Shown here: one piece after another, positions 28,390 through 37,433 of the stretch | Layout of the letters: each line of letters starts with the position of its first letter | Position numbering within the stretch: position 1 is the stretch's first letter | Source of the DNA: Paracoccaceae bacterium Fryx2 | Lineage (GTDB): Bacteria > Pseudomonadota > Alphaproteobacteria > Rhodobacterales > Rhodobacteraceae | Direction of reading: 5' to 3' | DNA: 64,000 nt | Assembly (NCBI GenBank): GCA_032334235.1 | Contig: JAVSGI010000005.1 | Span: forward strand, 2,881,501-2,945,500 | Translations under genes and position numbers: made by a program | The notes under the pieces: generated by a model | Told to the model about the DNA's origin: nothing | The model's database searches: none | The model's input: only the letters and a program-made list of their open reading frames with translations

Positions 28390-29988
28390 ATGGAAGCGGT
28401 GCACGCCCGGAGCCAGGGCAAGACAGGTGATCGTGTCGTCGTGATCGGCGCAGGAGTCGGCGGCTTGTGTGCCGCCGTCAGGCTTGCGCACGCCGGTCTG
28501 GACGTGACGCTGGTCGAGGCGCGGCCCACGCCGGGCGGCAAGATGCGGGTGGTTGGCAGCGCCGCCGGGCCGGTGGATGCCGGGCCGACCGTCCTGACCC
28601 TGCGCGGCGTGTTCGAGGATGTCTTTGCGGCGGCGGGGGCGCGGCTGGAAGATCACCTGACGCTGGTGCCGCAAACGATCCTCGCGCGCCACTGGTGGCC
28701 CGACGGCAGCACGCTGGACCTGCACGCCGACCCCGAGGCCAGCGCGCAGGCTGTCGCCGCCTTCGCCGGGCCGGTGGCCGAGACGGAGTTCCGCCGGTTC
28801 CATCACAGAACAACCAATGTTTACAAGGCGTTCGACGCCCCGATGATGCGCGCGTCGCGGCCGATGCCGGGGGCAATCGCCTGGGCTGCGCTGCGCGATC
28901 CCGCGCTTTGGCCGTCGCTTCTGCCCGGCATGACGCTGGCACGCTCGCTTGCCATGGCGTTCACCGACCCGCGTCTGCGACAGCTTTTCGGGCGTTATGC
29001 GACCTATGTCGGCGGGTCGCCCTACCGATCGCCCGCCGTGCTGGGTCTGGTCTGGCAGGCCGAGGCGGCGGGGGTCTGGGCGGTCGAGGGCGGGATGCAC
29101 CGGCTGGCGCAGGTGCTGGCGGGGCTGGCAGAGGCCGGGGGGGCCCGGCTGCGCTACGGTGTCGCCGTCGAACGGATCGTGCCGCAATGGGGCAGGGTGT
29201 CGGAGGTGGTTCTGGCCGACGGCGCCAGCCTTCCGGCCGACCATGTGGTGTTCAACGGCGACCCTGCTGCCCTGACAACCGGCCTGCTGGGCAGTGCGCC
29301 CCGCACGGCACTGCGTCGTTCGGCCACAACGCCGCGCAGCCTGTCGGCCTGGGTCTGGAGCTTTGCCGCCCGCCCCTCGGGGCCGGATATGGTGCATCAC
29401 AACGTGTTCTTCGCGTCCGACCCCCGGGCCGAGTTCGGCCCCCTGTCGCAGGGGCTGATGCCGGAAGACCCGACGCTTTACATCTGCGCGCAGGACCGCA
29501 GGGGCGCCACGATGCCGACCGGACCCGAACGGTTCGAGATCATCCTGAACGCTCCTTCGACTGCGACGCTGCAATCCCAGCCGCAAGAGGATACAAGATG
29601 CCGGGACGTGACCTTCCAGCGGCTGGCCCGCTTCGGGCTGACCTTCGATCCGACTCCGGGGGTATCAGCGCTGATGGCGCCCTCGGGGTTCGCGCGGATG
29701 TTCCCGGGGTCGCAGGGGGCGCTTTACGGTCGCAGCCCGGAAGGGCTGATGGCGGCATTCCAGCGGCCGGGGGCGCGGACGGCGCTGCCGGGGCTGTATC
29801 TGGCAGGGGGCGGGGCGCATCCGGGGGCGGGGGTGCCGATGGCAGCCCTGTCCGGTCGGCACGCGGCCGAGGCGATATTGACCGACCTTGCTTCTCGGTC
29901 GAGGTCGGGCCGGACGGCTATGCCTGGTGGTATATCGACGGCGTCTCCGACGACGGCAGCCGCGCCGTCTCGGTCATCGGATTCATAG
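28390..29988 (+). CDS. crtD: 1-hydroxycarotenoid 3,4-desaturase (methoxyneurosporene dehydrogenase)
   Basis: FAD-dependent membrane-associated desaturase, 532 residues, that inserts the C3-C4 double bond on the way to spheroidene. N-terminal dinucleotide site VVVIGAGVGGLCAAVRLAHAG, followed by VEARPTPGGKMR and GPVDAGPTVLTL; C-terminal FAD motif LYLAGGGAHPGAGVPMAALSG. The family domain ends near AEAILTDLA, about residue 499; the last ~33 residues (SRSRSGRTAMPGG..) are read from DNA that also encodes the conserved N-terminus of crtC in another frame. The ATG at 28390 has only a weak ribosome site. Confidence 0.93.
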   Translation: MEAVHARSQGKTGDRVVVIGAGVGGLCAAVRLAHAGLDVTLVEARPTPGGKMRVVGSAAGPVDAGPTVLTLRGVFEDVFAAAGARLEDHLTLVPQTILARHWWPDGSTLDLHADPEASAQAVAAFAGPVAETEFRRFHHRTTNVYKAFDAPMMRASRPMPGAIAWAALRDPALWPSLLPGMTLARSLAMAFTDPRLRQLFGRYATYVGGSPYRSPAVLGLVWQAEAAGVWAVEGGMHRLAQVLAGLAEAGGARLRYGVAVERIVPQWGRVSEVVLADGASLPADHVVFNGDPAALTTGLLGSAPRTALRRSATTPRSLSAWVWSFAARPSGPDMVHHNVFFASDPRAEFGPLSQGLMPEDPTLYICAQDRRGATMPTGPERFEIILNAPSTATLQSQPQEDTRCRDVTFQRLARFGLTFDPTPGVSALMAPSGFARMFPGSQGALYGRSPEGLMAAFQRPGARTALPGLYLAGGGAHPGAGVPMAALSGRHAAEAILTDLASRSRSGRTAMPGGISTASPTTAAAPSRSSDS

Positions 29989-30815
29989 GCTCGGTCTTTT
30001 CGCCCTGGTATTACTGGTCGGGCCGGCGCGAGCCGCAGAACCATTGCTGCATGAACGTGGCGACCTATGGCCCCGGCGGCCGCTTCACCATGACCGACCG
30101 GGGCCGCGGCGCCCTGCGCCAGACCGACGATACCCTGACGGTCGGCCCCAGCCGGATGCACTGGAACGGGCGACAACTGGTCATCGACATCGACGAGATC
30201 GGCGCACTGCCGATGATCGAACGGGTGCGCGGCCGCATCACCGTGACGCCCAGCGGGCTGAGCGATGTCGAGGTGCTGCTGACGCCCGATGGCGCGCATC
30301 TGTGGCGGCCCTTCGCACCCACCGCGCGGGTCGAGGTCGATCTGACGCAGGGGCAACGCTGGGAGGGGCACGGCTATTTCGACGCCAACTTCGGCACCCG
30401 CGCGCTTGAGACGGATTTCGACTACTGGACGTGGGGCCGCTTTCCCCTGGCGGATGGCGCCGCCTGTTTCTACGACGCGACCCGGCGCGATGGCAGCCAC
30501 CTGTCGCTGGGCATGACCTTTGCGGCCTCGGGTGAATCAAAGGTGATCACGCCTCCGCCGCTGACCCGGTTGCCGCGCACCTTGTGGGCGCTGCGGCGCG
30601 AGACGCGGGCCGACGCCGGGCACAAGCCGCGGCAGGTGATGCCGATGCTGGAAGCGCCGTTCTACAGCCGCTCGATGGTGGAAACCCGCATCGGTGGCGA
30701 GCTTTCGGTCGGAGTGCATGAGGCGCTCGATCTGCATCGCTTCCGCATTCCGGCGTTGAAGGCGATGCTGGCCGTGCGCGTGCCGCGCCGCCCCACCTGG
30801 TCGTTTCAGGACTGA
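29877..30815 (+). CDS. crtC: acyclic carotenoid 1,2-hydratase (hydroxyneurosporene synthase), atypical start
   Basis: Cofactor-free hydratase adding water to the C1-C2 bond of neurosporene or lycopene. Conserved blocks: YAWWYIDGVSDDGS, FIGSVFSPWYYWSGRREP, NVATYGPGGRFTMTDRG, GHGYFDANFGTRALE, YWTWGRFPL and APFYSRSMVETR. No ATG, GTG or TTG lies in frame near the start of homology. The candidate used here is ATT at 29877 (IDRPCFSVEV..) with GAGG four bases upstream, giving 312 residues. Some Rhodobacter proteins are annotated from the position of VIGFIGSVF (29972 here), which is GTC in this sequence. Thus the gene is certain but its start is not. It overlaps crtD by more than 100 bases. Confidence 0.85.
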   Translation: MDRPCFSVEVGPDGYAWWYIDGVSDDGSRAVSVIGFIGSVFSPWYYWSGRREPQNHCCMNVATYGPGGRFTMTDRGRGALRQTDDTLTVGPSRMHWNGRQLVIDIDEIGALPMIERVRGRITVTPSGLSDVEVLLTPDGAHLWRPFAPTARVEVDLTQGQRWEGHGYFDANFGTRALETDFDYWTWGRFPLADGAACFYDATRRDGSHLSLGMTFAASGESKVITPPPLTRLPRTLWALRRETRADAGHKPRQVMPMLEAPFYSRSMVETRIGGELSVGVHEALDLHRFRIPALKAMLAVRVPRRPTWSFQD

Positions 30816-30820
30816 ATCGA

Positions 30821-30852
30821 CCCCGACCCCGGCATGAACGCCGGGGTCGGGG
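30821..30852. terminator. bidirectional terminator between crtC and tspO
   Basis: CCCCGACCCCGGC (30821-30833) and GCCGGGGTCGGGG (30840-30852) form a perfect 13-bp stem with loop ATGAAC. It lies five bases after the crtC stop and eight before the tspO stop. T content downstream is moderate on the plus strand (TTGTCGTGT) and low on the other. Confidence 0.75.
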
Positions 30853-30860
30853 TTGTCGTG

Positions 30861-31322
30861 TCAGGCCTCTTGCGGGTTCATCCGCCAGACCCGGAAGTTC
30901 AGCGCCGAGGCGATGCTGGTCCAGATCAGGTAGGGCACGAACGCCAGACCCGCCCACACGTCGAGTTGCAGGAAGGCGACCGTGGTCGCCGCCACCGAAA
31001 GCCACAGGCAGGTGATGATCACCATGCCGGCGCGCAGTTTCTGCTGCCCGAAGAAGATCGGCGTCCACAGCGTGTTCAGCGCGATCTGCAACCCCCAGAA
31101 GGCCAGTGCCTGCCCCGAATCCGGCAGCACCGCGATGCGGGCCGCCGACCAGGACATGGCAATGTAAAGCACGAACCAGGTGACCGGAAACACCCAGTTC
31201 GGTGGAGTCCATGCCGGTTTGCGCAGGCTGTCATACCATGCGCCCGGCTTGATCATCGCGCCGGTGGTTGCCGCCGCCATGCAGGCGGCCAAAAAAGTCA
31301 GAAACAAGCCCCAGTCCATCAC
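30861..31322 (-). CDS. tspO: tryptophan-rich sensory protein TspO
   Basis: Outer-membrane-located five-helix protein of the TspO/PBR family, 153 residues, formerly crtK. It binds porphyrins and in Rhodobacter modulates pigment-gene expression in response to oxygen and tetrapyrrole export. Diagnostic segment: LRKPAWTPPNWVFPVTWFVLY, then WFVLYIAM, ALNTLWTPIFFG and PYLIWTSIASALNF. Two ATG codons in tandem start the gene; GGAAG lies upstream. It converges with crtC and follows cycA after a terminator. Confidence 0.95.
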   Translation of the reverse strand: MMDWGLFLTFLAACMAAATTGAMIKPGAWYDSLRKPAWTPPNWVFPVTWFVLYIAMSWSAARIAVLPDSGQALAFWGLQIALNTLWTPIFFGQQKLRAGMVIITCLWLSVAATTVAFLQLDVWAGLAFVPYLIWTSIASALNFRVWRMNPQEA

Positions 31323-31412
31323 AGCTTCCTTTGCAGATGCAGAATGAACACTAGCCGATCACGGGCACCAGGTAAGCCCCGATTCGCCCGCCGGGGGCGT
31401 GACCAAATGAAA

Positions 31413-31442
31413 CGGGGTGCCCTGCCTGCGCAGGACACCCCG
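31413..31442 (-). terminator. intrinsic terminator of the cytochrome c2 gene
   Basis: On the minus strand CGGGGTGTCCTGC pairs with GCAGGGCACCCCG (arms 31430-31442 and 31413-31425; one mismatch) around a four-base loop, followed by TTTCATTTGG. It lies 22 bases after the cycA stop, and separates cycA from tspO. Confidence 0.75.
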
Positions 31443-31464
31443 GAACGCATGTCTCGGCCGTTGC

Positions 31465-31959
31465 TCAGTTCGTGACGGCCGGTGCCGGTGCCGCATCGGC
31501 TGCGGGAGCAGCCGCATCCGCCGCCGGGGCCGCCGGGGAAAGCGACGCGATATAGGCGTAAAGGTCGGCCGGATCGTCGGTCTTCTTCAGTTTGAACGCC
31601 ATGATCCCCTTGGCTTTCTTGTCGTCGAGGTAATCCTTCAGGAAGGCGCTGGGGTCGCGGACGTAGGTTGCGAAATGCTCCTCATCCCAGACAAGGCCCT
31701 TTTCGCCCGCGGCGATCATGTCCTTGCCGTATTTGAAGCCGGGGTAGGAGCCTGCCGCGCGGCCGAACACGCCATAGAGGTTCGGCCCGGTGATGGCCTT
31801 GCGGCCTGCCAGCACGTTGCCTTCGGGATCGACCACGACGTGGCAGGTCTGGCACTGGTTGAACGCCTTTTCGCCTTTGGCGATGTCACCCTCGGCCAGC
31901 ACGGGGCTGGCGAAGGCGAATGCCGCGAGGGCGGCGATGGTGAAACAAGATGTCTTCAT
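31465..31959 (-). CDS. cycA: cytochrome c2
   Basis: Periplasmic class I cytochrome c of 164 residues that reduces the photo-oxidised reaction centre. Signal peptide MKTSCFTIAALAAFAFASPVLA; heme site CQTCH in KAFNQCQTCHVVVDPEG; conserved GPNLYGVFGR, KGLVWDEEHFATYV and KAKGIMAFKLKK with the axial Met. The protein ends with an Ala/Pro-rich tail of about 25 residues (SPAAPAADAAAPAADAAP..) that typical c2 proteins lack. GGAGGA precedes the ATG at 31959. It lies downstream of hemA. Confidence 0.92.
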   Translation of the reverse strand: MKTSCFTIAALAAFAFASPVLAEGDIAKGEKAFNQCQTCHVVVDPEGNVLAGRKAITGPNLYGVFGRAAGSYPGFKYGKDMIAAGEKGLVWDEEHFATYVRDPSAFLKDYLDDKKAKGIMAFKLKKTDDPADLYAYIASLSPAAPAADAAAPAADAAPAPAVTN

Positions 31960-32009
31960 TGGAAGTCCTCCGTAGTTGTCAGTTTGTACGCGCAAGCATG
32001 CCGATCGGA

Positions 32010-33221
32010 TCAGGCGACGGCACGCGCCAGGGCGCAATGCTGCCACAGGGCCGCAAGCGCCGCCACCAGCCGGTCGATATCGGCATCCGAATGCAGCGGA
32101 CCCGGCGTGATGCGCAGACGCTCGGTGCCCTTCGGAACGGTGGGATAGTTGATCGGCTGAACATAGATGCCCCAGTCATCCATCAGGATGTCGCTGATCA
32201 TCCGGCATTTCATCGGGTCGCCGATCATCACCGGGATGATGTGGCTTTCGTTCGCCATATGCGGAATACCGTGCTTGTCAAGCTTGGCGCGCAGGGTGGC
32301 GACGCGGTCGCGCTGCGCCAGACGTTCGGCATCGGATGTCTTGAGGTGCCGGATCGAGGTTGCCGCCGCAGCTGCCACCGCAGGCGGCAGCGCGGTGGTG
32401 AAGATGAAACCCGACGCGAAAGAGCGGACGAAGTCGCACAGCGCCGCCGATCCGGTGATGTAGCCGCCGACCACGCCGTAAGCCTTGCCCAGCGTGCCTT
32501 CGATCAGGTCGATCCGGTCGGCCAGCCCCTCGCGCTCGGTAACTCCGCCGCCGCGCGGGCCATACATGCCCACGGCGTGAACCTCGTCGATGTAGGTCAT
32601 GGCGCCATGCGCCTCGGCCACCTCGACGATCTCGCGGATCGGGGCCACGTCACCATCCATCGAATACACCGACTCGAATGCCACGATCTTGGGCCGGTCG
32701 CCCACGGCGGCCAGCTTGCGGTCTAGGTCGCGCCAGTCGTTGTGCTTCCAGATCACCTTGTCGGCGCGCGAATGGCGCACGCCTTCGATCATCGAGGCAT
32801 GGTTGCTCGCGTCCGACAGGATCACCGCACCGGGAATGCGCGCGCCAAGGGTCGAAAGCGCCGCCCAGTTCGACACGTAGCCCGAGGTGAACAGCAGCGC
32901 CGCCTCCTTGCCGTGCAGATCGGCCAGCTCGGCCTCCAGCACCAGATGGTGATGGTTGGTTCCCGAGATGTTGCGGGTGCCGCCGGACCCCGTACCGCAG
33001 GATTTCACGGTGTCCACCATCGCCTGCACCACGGCCGGATTCTGGCCCATGCCGAGATAGTCGTTGGAACACCACACGGTCACTTCGCTGACATTTCCGC
33101 CCGAATGGCGGTCGGCCTTGGGGAAGGCACCGCAGTGGCGTTCAAGTTCGGCGAATACACGGTAGTTGCCGTCTGCCTTCAGCTGATCCAGCTGGGCGGT
33201 GAAGATCTTGTCAAAGTCCAT
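32010..33221 (-). CDS. hemA: 5-aminolevulinate synthase
   Basis: Cytosolic PLP enzyme (403 residues) that condenses glycine and succinyl-CoA, the first step of tetrapyrrole synthesis. Typical features: start [59 protein letters not shown] and the PLP lysine in [14 protein letters not shown]. The ATG at 33221 overlaps puhE by 11 bases, so in this organism aminolevulinate supply is transcribed with the puh-bch operon; its own promoter inside puhE cannot be excluded. Confidence 0.96.
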   Translation of the reverse strand: MDFDKIFTAQLDQLKADGNYRVFAELERHCGAFPKADRHSGGNVSEVTVWCSNDYLGMGQNPAVVQAMVDTVKSCGTGSGGTRNISGTNHHHLVLEAELADLHGKEAALLFTSGYVSNWAALSTLGARIPGAVILSDASNHASMIEGVRHSRADKVIWKHNDWRDLDRKLAAVGDRPKIVAFESVYSMDGDVAPIREIVEVAEAHGAMTYIDEVHAVGMYGPRGGGVTEREGLADRIDLIEGTLGKAYGVVGGYITGSAALCDFVRSFASGFIFTTALPPAVAAAAATSIRHLKTSDAERLAQRDRVATLRAKLDKHGIPHMANESHIIPVMIGDPMKCRMISDILMDDWGIYVQPINYPTVPKGTERLRITPGPLHSDADIDRLVAALAALWQHCALARAVA

Positions 33222-34029
33222 GGACGTCCTCTTGCAACCTGTCTTGAGCGATGGGTTTGGGTGCCGGGATCATCCAGCGCCAGAGTTTTTGGTCAGGCAG
33301 GGGAAGCACCATGAACCAGTGTTCCAGCAATGCCAGCAGCGTGAGGGCCGCAAGCAGGGTGAAACCCGTCACTGCGCCAGGAGTCGGGGCAGACCAAACC
33401 CTTTCCATCCAGCAGGCAGAAGCAAAGCTTATCGTGGTAATCGACACGGGGAACAGCGGATTCATTGTCGCACGCCGGAAATGGCTCGACAGATGCGCCA
33501 GCGGCCGGGGGAGGAATTCGGTGTTGATTCTCGGCACCCCGAGAAACAGGTTCAGCTTGGCCGAGATGCGGGCGAAGAACAGCACTATGAAGGTGTAAAG
33601 CGCAAAGCTGTTCACCGCATCCTTCGACAGCACGATCAGGGCCAGCAGGGCCACGACCAGCAGCGTCTCGTGCCAGGCCAGCGTGCCGAAGCCGCGCAGG
33701 AACCGATCCCATTCGGTTGCGCCTTCCGGGCATTCGCGGGTGTTCGGCCCGGTGACGATGCCGGACAGGAACGCAAGTTCGATCCAGCCCCAGATCGCCA
33801 GCGCAGACAGGAAGGCCAGATAGGCACCCTGCGGCGACCCGTCGGGAACGGTATGGACCACGCCGTAGAACCCGGCGCCCAGCAAAGGCAGGCCCAGCAG
33901 CACCGACCAGAGGTGCTGTTCGGGGCCGCCATTGTCGGCGGCCTTGACGCGCCACAGAATCGCGCCCGTGAAGAACCACCACAGGAAAAGCGCGGTTGCG
34001 ACGGCCATCCAGGGATTGTCGGTCATCAT
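33211..34029 (-). CDS. puhE: PuhE, putative photosynthetic complex assembly protein
   Basis: Polytopic membrane protein, 272 residues, about seven hydrophobic helices. Recognised by [53 protein letters not shown] and [24 protein letters not shown]. PuhE affects reaction-centre assembly and bacteriochlorophyll flow; its chemistry is unknown. Tandem ATGs at 34029/34026 follow GAGGGTAGG. The 79-base gap to acsF upstream shows no clear signal. Confidence 0.9.
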   Translation of the reverse strand: MMTDNPWMAVATALFLWWFFTGAILWRVKAADNGGPEQHLWSVLLGLPLLGAGFYGVVHTVPDGSPQGAYLAFLSALAIWGWIELAFLSGIVTGPNTRECPEGATEWDRFLRGFGTLAWHETLLVVALLALIVLSKDAVNSFALYTFIVLFFARISAKLNLFLGVPRINTEFLPRPLAHLSSHFRRATMNPLFPVSITTISFASACWMERVWSAPTPGAVTGFTLLAALTLLALLEHWFMVLPLPDQKLWRWMIPAPKPIAQDRLQEDVHGL

Positions 34030-34108
34030 GGCCTACCCTCGCACGGCAGGCCACGTGCCAAGGCGGGGGCATCCGCCCCGCGCCTCGTGCAGGATGTGGC
34101 CCGCCCGG

Positions 34109-35206
34109 TCAATAGATCGGCTCCAGTCGCACGTTCTCGGGCAGCACGTTGTTCTTGACCGGAATGGTGTAAAGCGCCACGAACGCGACCGCCGCCTTGG
34201 CTGCCGCCCCCCATTCCTTGAACTTGCCGCCGATCCCGCCCTCGCGCTTCGCCGCATCCATGGCGATGAAGGCGGCGTTCATCCGTTGCAGATTGGGAAT
34301 CCAGCGCGGGTGGTCGATGTCGATCTCGATCGGGAACACCTGACGCGCGATGGTCGAGGTCTTGCGGAACACCTCCTGGTCATACCATGCGATGTCGACG
34401 CCAAGCGCCTTGTGAAACTCCGGCCGGGCATGGTCGCGCACCCACATCGTCGAGTAGACGGCGGTCAGAAAGAAGCGGATCCACAGCTTGTTGGCGAAGC
34501 TCGTGGTCAGTTTGGGGTCGGTGCGCATCAGCAGCGCGAAGGCCTCGCCATGGCTGAACTCGTCGTTGCACCATTCCTTGAACCATTTGAAGATCGGATG
34601 GAACCGGTGTTCCGGGTTCGCCTCCAGATGGCGAAAGATGGTGATGTAGCGGGCGTAACCGATCTTTTCCGACAGGTAGGTGGCGTAGTAGATGAACTTC
34701 GGCCGGAAATAGGTGTATTTCTTGGCCTTGGTCAGGAAGCCCAGATTCACTGCAACACCCGCCTCGCGCAGCGCGTCGTTGATGAAACCGGCATGGCGGG
34801 CCTCGTCGCGGGCCATGTAGTTGAACAACTCGCAGATGTCGGGGTTGTTGCCGCGGCGCTTCATTTCCTTGTAAAGCACGCAGCCCGAGAATTCGGCTGT
34901 ACAGGACGACACCAGAAAGTCGATGAACTCGGCCCGCAGCGCGGGGTCCATGCCGGCCCAGTCGACCTTGTCCCAGGACTCGTTTTTCTTGAAATGGCCC
35001 TTGTTGGGGTCGGATTTCATCTGGGCGATCAGCTTGTCCCACGCGGGACGCACCGGGGTGACATCGATCCTGTCCATCTCGTCGAAATCGGTGGTGTAGA
35101 AGCGCGGGTTCAGCAGTGTCGTCTGGGTGGCCATCGCCGTGGTGTCGGTAGTGACCGGAATGATTTCGGTATGGTCGGGGTAGAGATCCTGCGGGGTGGC
35201 GTTCAC
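34109..35206 (-). CDS. acsF: aerobic Mg-protoporphyrin IX monomethyl ester cyclase (diiron)
   Basis: Oxygen-dependent cyclase forming the fifth ring of chlorophyll precursors, 365 residues. Diiron ligand motifs of the ferritin-like fold are visible: SSCTAEFSGCVLYKEM, MARDEARHAGFIN (ExxH) and CNDEFSHGEAFAL (ExxH). The GTG at 35206 is chosen: GAGGAGG lies seven bases upstream and it overlaps the stop of the preceding 98-codon gene (GTGA). The anaerobic enzyme BchE is encoded at 51.1 kb, so ring E can be made with or without oxygen. Confidence 0.95.
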   Translation of the reverse strand: MNATPQDLYPDHTEIIPVTTDTTAMATQTTLLNPRFYTTDFDEMDRIDVTPVRPAWDKLIAQMKSDPNKGHFKKNESWDKVDWAGMDPALRAEFIDFLVSSCTAEFSGCVLYKEMKRRGNNPDICELFNYMARDEARHAGFINDALREAGVAVNLGFLTKAKKYTYFRPKFIYYATYLSEKIGYARYITIFRHLEANPEHRFHPIFKWFKEWCNDEFSHGEAFALLMRTDPKLTTSFANKLWIRFFLTAVYSTMWVRDHARPEFHKALGVDIAWYDQEVFRKTSTIARQVFPIEIDIDHPRWIPNLQRMNAAFIAMDAAKREGGIGGKFKEWGAAAKAAVAFVALYTIPVKNNVLPENVRLEPIY

Positions 35207-35499
35207 AGCTTGACCTCCTCTGAAAATGAAAATTCGCACAGTTCCATGAACTCGAAGTCACCGGTCATCCGGGTCCACAGCCGTTCCAGCGCGCTGGCCC
35301 GGGTGATGGTCGCGATGCGGTCTTCGATCACCAGTTCGCCATAGGCCGCCACGACCGGCGCGCCATGCACCAGAACCTCGTCTCCAGGATAGACGACGGC
35401 CCCGTTGTTGAAACGCACATGCGCGTGAAGGCTTTCGAACCGATGGCTTACTTCTACGGTGCAGGGCACCCTTTCAGCTTCCTTGGTGAAAATTCCCAT
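35203..35499 (-). CDS. bciE: small conserved protein coupled to acsF, probable BciE cyclase subunit
   Basis: Soluble protein of 98 residues without a signal peptide: MGIFTKEAERVPCTVEVSHR, RFNNGAVVYPGDEVLVHG, and a C-terminus ELCEFSFSEEVKL. Its stop overlaps the acsF GTG (GTGA), a coupling that suggests a stoichiometric partner. In Alphaproteobacteria the AcsF cyclase needs a small auxiliary subunit, BciE, encoded next to acsF; size, position and coupling fit. The identification rests on context and recollection of the family rather than a diagnostic motif, so the symbol is tentative. Confidence 0.6.
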   Translation of the reverse strand: MGIFTKEAERVPCTVEVSHRFESLHAHVRFNNGAVVYPGDEVLVHGAPVVAAYGELVIEDRIATITRASALERLWTRMTGDFEFMELCEFSFSEEVKL

Positions 35500-35526
35500 G
35501 ATTTGGTTCCCATTTTTGTTCGGTCG

Positions 35527-35985
35527 TCACTGCGACATCAGCCGTTCGAATGCAGCCTTGTTGTCGCCACCAAAGGCATAGAGCTCTGCGCTCCAGCCGG
35601 TTTCCGGGTCGAGCAGGGCGAGCCTGCCGTTGGCGAAGCGCACGAGACGCACCGGCAGCGACTGATCGACCCCCTTCGTCAGGCGCGCGCGCTGCAATCC
35701 GTTCTGCACCACGGTGATGAAACCGCCATGCGCCAGATCGGCGATCACGGTGCCGTCTGCGGCAAGAACCGTCACCGCCTGTGCCCCCCCACCCTTGAGA
35801 ACGATCAGCCGTTCCTGAACCACGTCGGCCGCCTTCGGTTGCCCGACCGGTTCGCGGCCGGTCGCAACGGAAAAGCCCACGATGGCAAGTGACAGCAGCG
35901 CCAGGGCGAACATGGCGCGCAGCAGCACCACGGGAACCATTTCCTTGTCGGGATCTTTCGACTCGGGTCGAACGTCCACGGCCAT
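35527..35985 (-). CDS. puhC: PuhC, photosynthetic complex assembly protein
   Basis: Membrane-anchored assembly factor of 152 residues: short cytoplasmic start MAVDVRPESKDPDKEMVP, one transmembrane helix (about 20-42), and a periplasmic domain with VVQERLIVLKGGGAQAVTVL and FANGRLALLDPETGWSAEL. PuhC promotes LH1 and reaction-centre assembly in Rhodobacter. It lies nine bases after puhB. Confidence 0.9.
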   Translation of the reverse strand: MAVDVRPESKDPDKEMVPVVLLRAMFALALLSLAIVGFSVATGREPVGQPKAADVVQERLIVLKGGGAQAVTVLAADGTVIADLAHGGFITVVQNGLQRARLTKGVDQSLPVRLVRFANGRLALLDPETGWSAELYAFGGDNKAAFERLMSQ

Positions 35986-35994
35986 CGGCGTCTC

Positions 35995-36633
35995 CTATTG
36001 TGCGGCCAGGGCCGAAGCCGACGCTGACCCTCGGGTGATGACGGGCTGCGAGATGCGGGTCTCCGCAGCCTCGGCCAGAATTCCTGCGACGCGTGCGGCA
36101 TCGGGGATGCAGCGCAGCGCGGGCTGGGTGTGACGGATGTACCAGGGACGGACATGAGGCCAGCACACCAGATAGGACAGCCGCGTGTTGCCCAGCGTTT
36201 CAAGCGCAATCGTGCCGGTGCCGTTGCGCTTGAGATCCAGGCGCGCGGTGCCGACTTGTGCATAGGGCAGATTGAAGGTGACCGACAGGGCCGCGCCGAT
36301 GCGCATTGCAACCCGGGCCGTCGTGATCGTGTAGACGGTGGCGCGGGCCTGCACCCAGGCCATGAGCAGGATCACCAGATAGGCGGCAACGCCAAGGCCG
36401 ACATAGGGAAGCCCCATGGCGAGAGCAAGAACGGCACCGCCATCGGCCCAGCCGACGGCGGAACGCCAAAGCACGATCAACACGAAATAGCCCACCACCC
36501 AATTCAGGCCGAAGGCATCGCGCGCCAGGGTCCAGGTGTGGGGACGGCCCTGCCACAAAAGGGTTTCCCCCTTGGGCGGCAGGGCAGGGAGGCCCTCAAC
36601 CGGCTCGAATGCAAGATCATCATGTCCGGTCAT
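35995..36633 (-). CDS. puhB: PuhB, reaction-centre assembly protein
   Basis: Membrane protein of 212 residues with a PH-like (bPH) cytoplasmic part. ETLLWQGRPHTWTLARDAFG starts the domain, two or three helices follow, then TVYTITTARVAMRIGAALS. PuhB acts as a dimeric assembly factor for the reaction centre. It follows puhA by 17 bases. The C-terminus beyond RCIPDAARVAGILAEA is unconserved. Confidence 0.92.
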   Translation of the reverse strand: MTGHDDLAFEPVEGLPALPPKGETLLWQGRPHTWTLARDAFGLNWVVGYFVLIVLWRSAVGWADGGAVLALAMGLPYVGLGVAAYLVILLMAWVQARATVYTITTARVAMRIGAALSVTFNLPYAQVGTARLDLKRNGTGTIALETLGNTRLSYLVCWPHVRPWYIRHTQPALRCIPDAARVAGILAEAAETRISQPVITRGSASASALAAQ

Positions 36634-36650
36634 GGGTCAAATCCTCCGTT

Positions 36651-37418
36651 TCAGCCGAACATCAGCTTCATCTTGGAAGCCTTGTTGGAGTACATGGTGC
36701 CGCCGGCAAACCAGCCGCAGATCTTGTCTTCTTCCAGCAGCGTGACCTCGGTCGCGGATTTGGTCGCGGGCACGCCCGGGAACCGATCGGAAGACAGAGA
36801 TTCCACCACGACGCGCTGTTTCTGGACCTTCGCCATGGTCATCGGGATAAGCCGCTTGGCCCCGCTGTCAAGGGTGACTTCCAGATAGCGCACCAGCTGT
36901 TCGGGGCCATCGAACCAGATATCCGAAATCTTGCCCACGAACTTCAGATCGTTGGCGAAAACCGGCAGGCCGCGCGGGTCGCGCCCGGCCGAAACCACAA
37001 AGCTGGGCGACTGCGACATCGGGATGATCTTGTTGTGGCCGTGACCGTCAAGCTCCGGCACGTCGCGGCGCGGGGCCCAGGAGGCCGGGCCCACACCGTC
37101 CACCATCGGATCGCCGGTGGGCACATGCGGGAAACCCTCGGAGACGGCCGTGCGGGCCAGCGCCACTTCGCGGGCTTCACGCTCGCCATTGGGCTGGGTC
37201 ACGGTGCCGCGGCCATGCGGCAGCAGGAAGGTCTTCTGCGCCGGCAGCGGGAACAGGCCCTGGTTGGGCGAAGGATTGCCGTCCTCGGTTTCCAGCGGAT
37301 AGCCTTCGCGCATGTTTTCGGTTTGCAGGTAGTAGATCAGCAGGGCAAAGAAGGCCCAGAAGCCCCAGATGGCCAGGCTCGCCAAGTCGAAGTCGCCAAA
37401 GAAATTAACGCCAACCAT
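36651..37418 (-). CDS. puhA: photosynthetic reaction centre H subunit
   Basis: Single-span membrane protein (255 residues) capping the cytoplasmic face of the reaction centre and guiding protons to QB. One helix at about residues 12-30 ([20 protein letters not shown]), then [10 protein letters not shown], a cytoplasmic PRC-barrel domain with [10 protein letters not shown], and [16 protein letters not shown] near the end. Length is as usual. It lies between lhaA and puhB in the classical bch-lhaA-puh order. Confidence 0.97.
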   Translation of the reverse strand: MVGVNFFGDFDLASLAIWGFWAFFALLIYYLQTENMREGYPLETEDGNPSPNQGLFPLPAQKTFLLPHGRGTVTQPNGEREAREVALARTAVSEGFPHVPTGDPMVDGVGPASWAPRRDVPELDGHGHNKIIPMSQSPSFVVSAGRDPRGLPVFANDLKFVGKISDIWFDGPEQLVRYLEVTLDSGAKRLIPMTMAKVQKQRVVVESLSSDRFPGVPATKSATEVTLLEEDKICGWFAGGTMYSNKASKMKLMFG

Positions 37419-37433
37419 ATCGGTTCCTCCGCG

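Noticed and set aside
28467-29876. Long open frame upstream of and continuous with crtC, inside crtD
   Set aside because: It is the out-of-frame reading of crtD (Gly, Arg, Ala low-complexity). Only the part from about 29877 shows CrtC homology.
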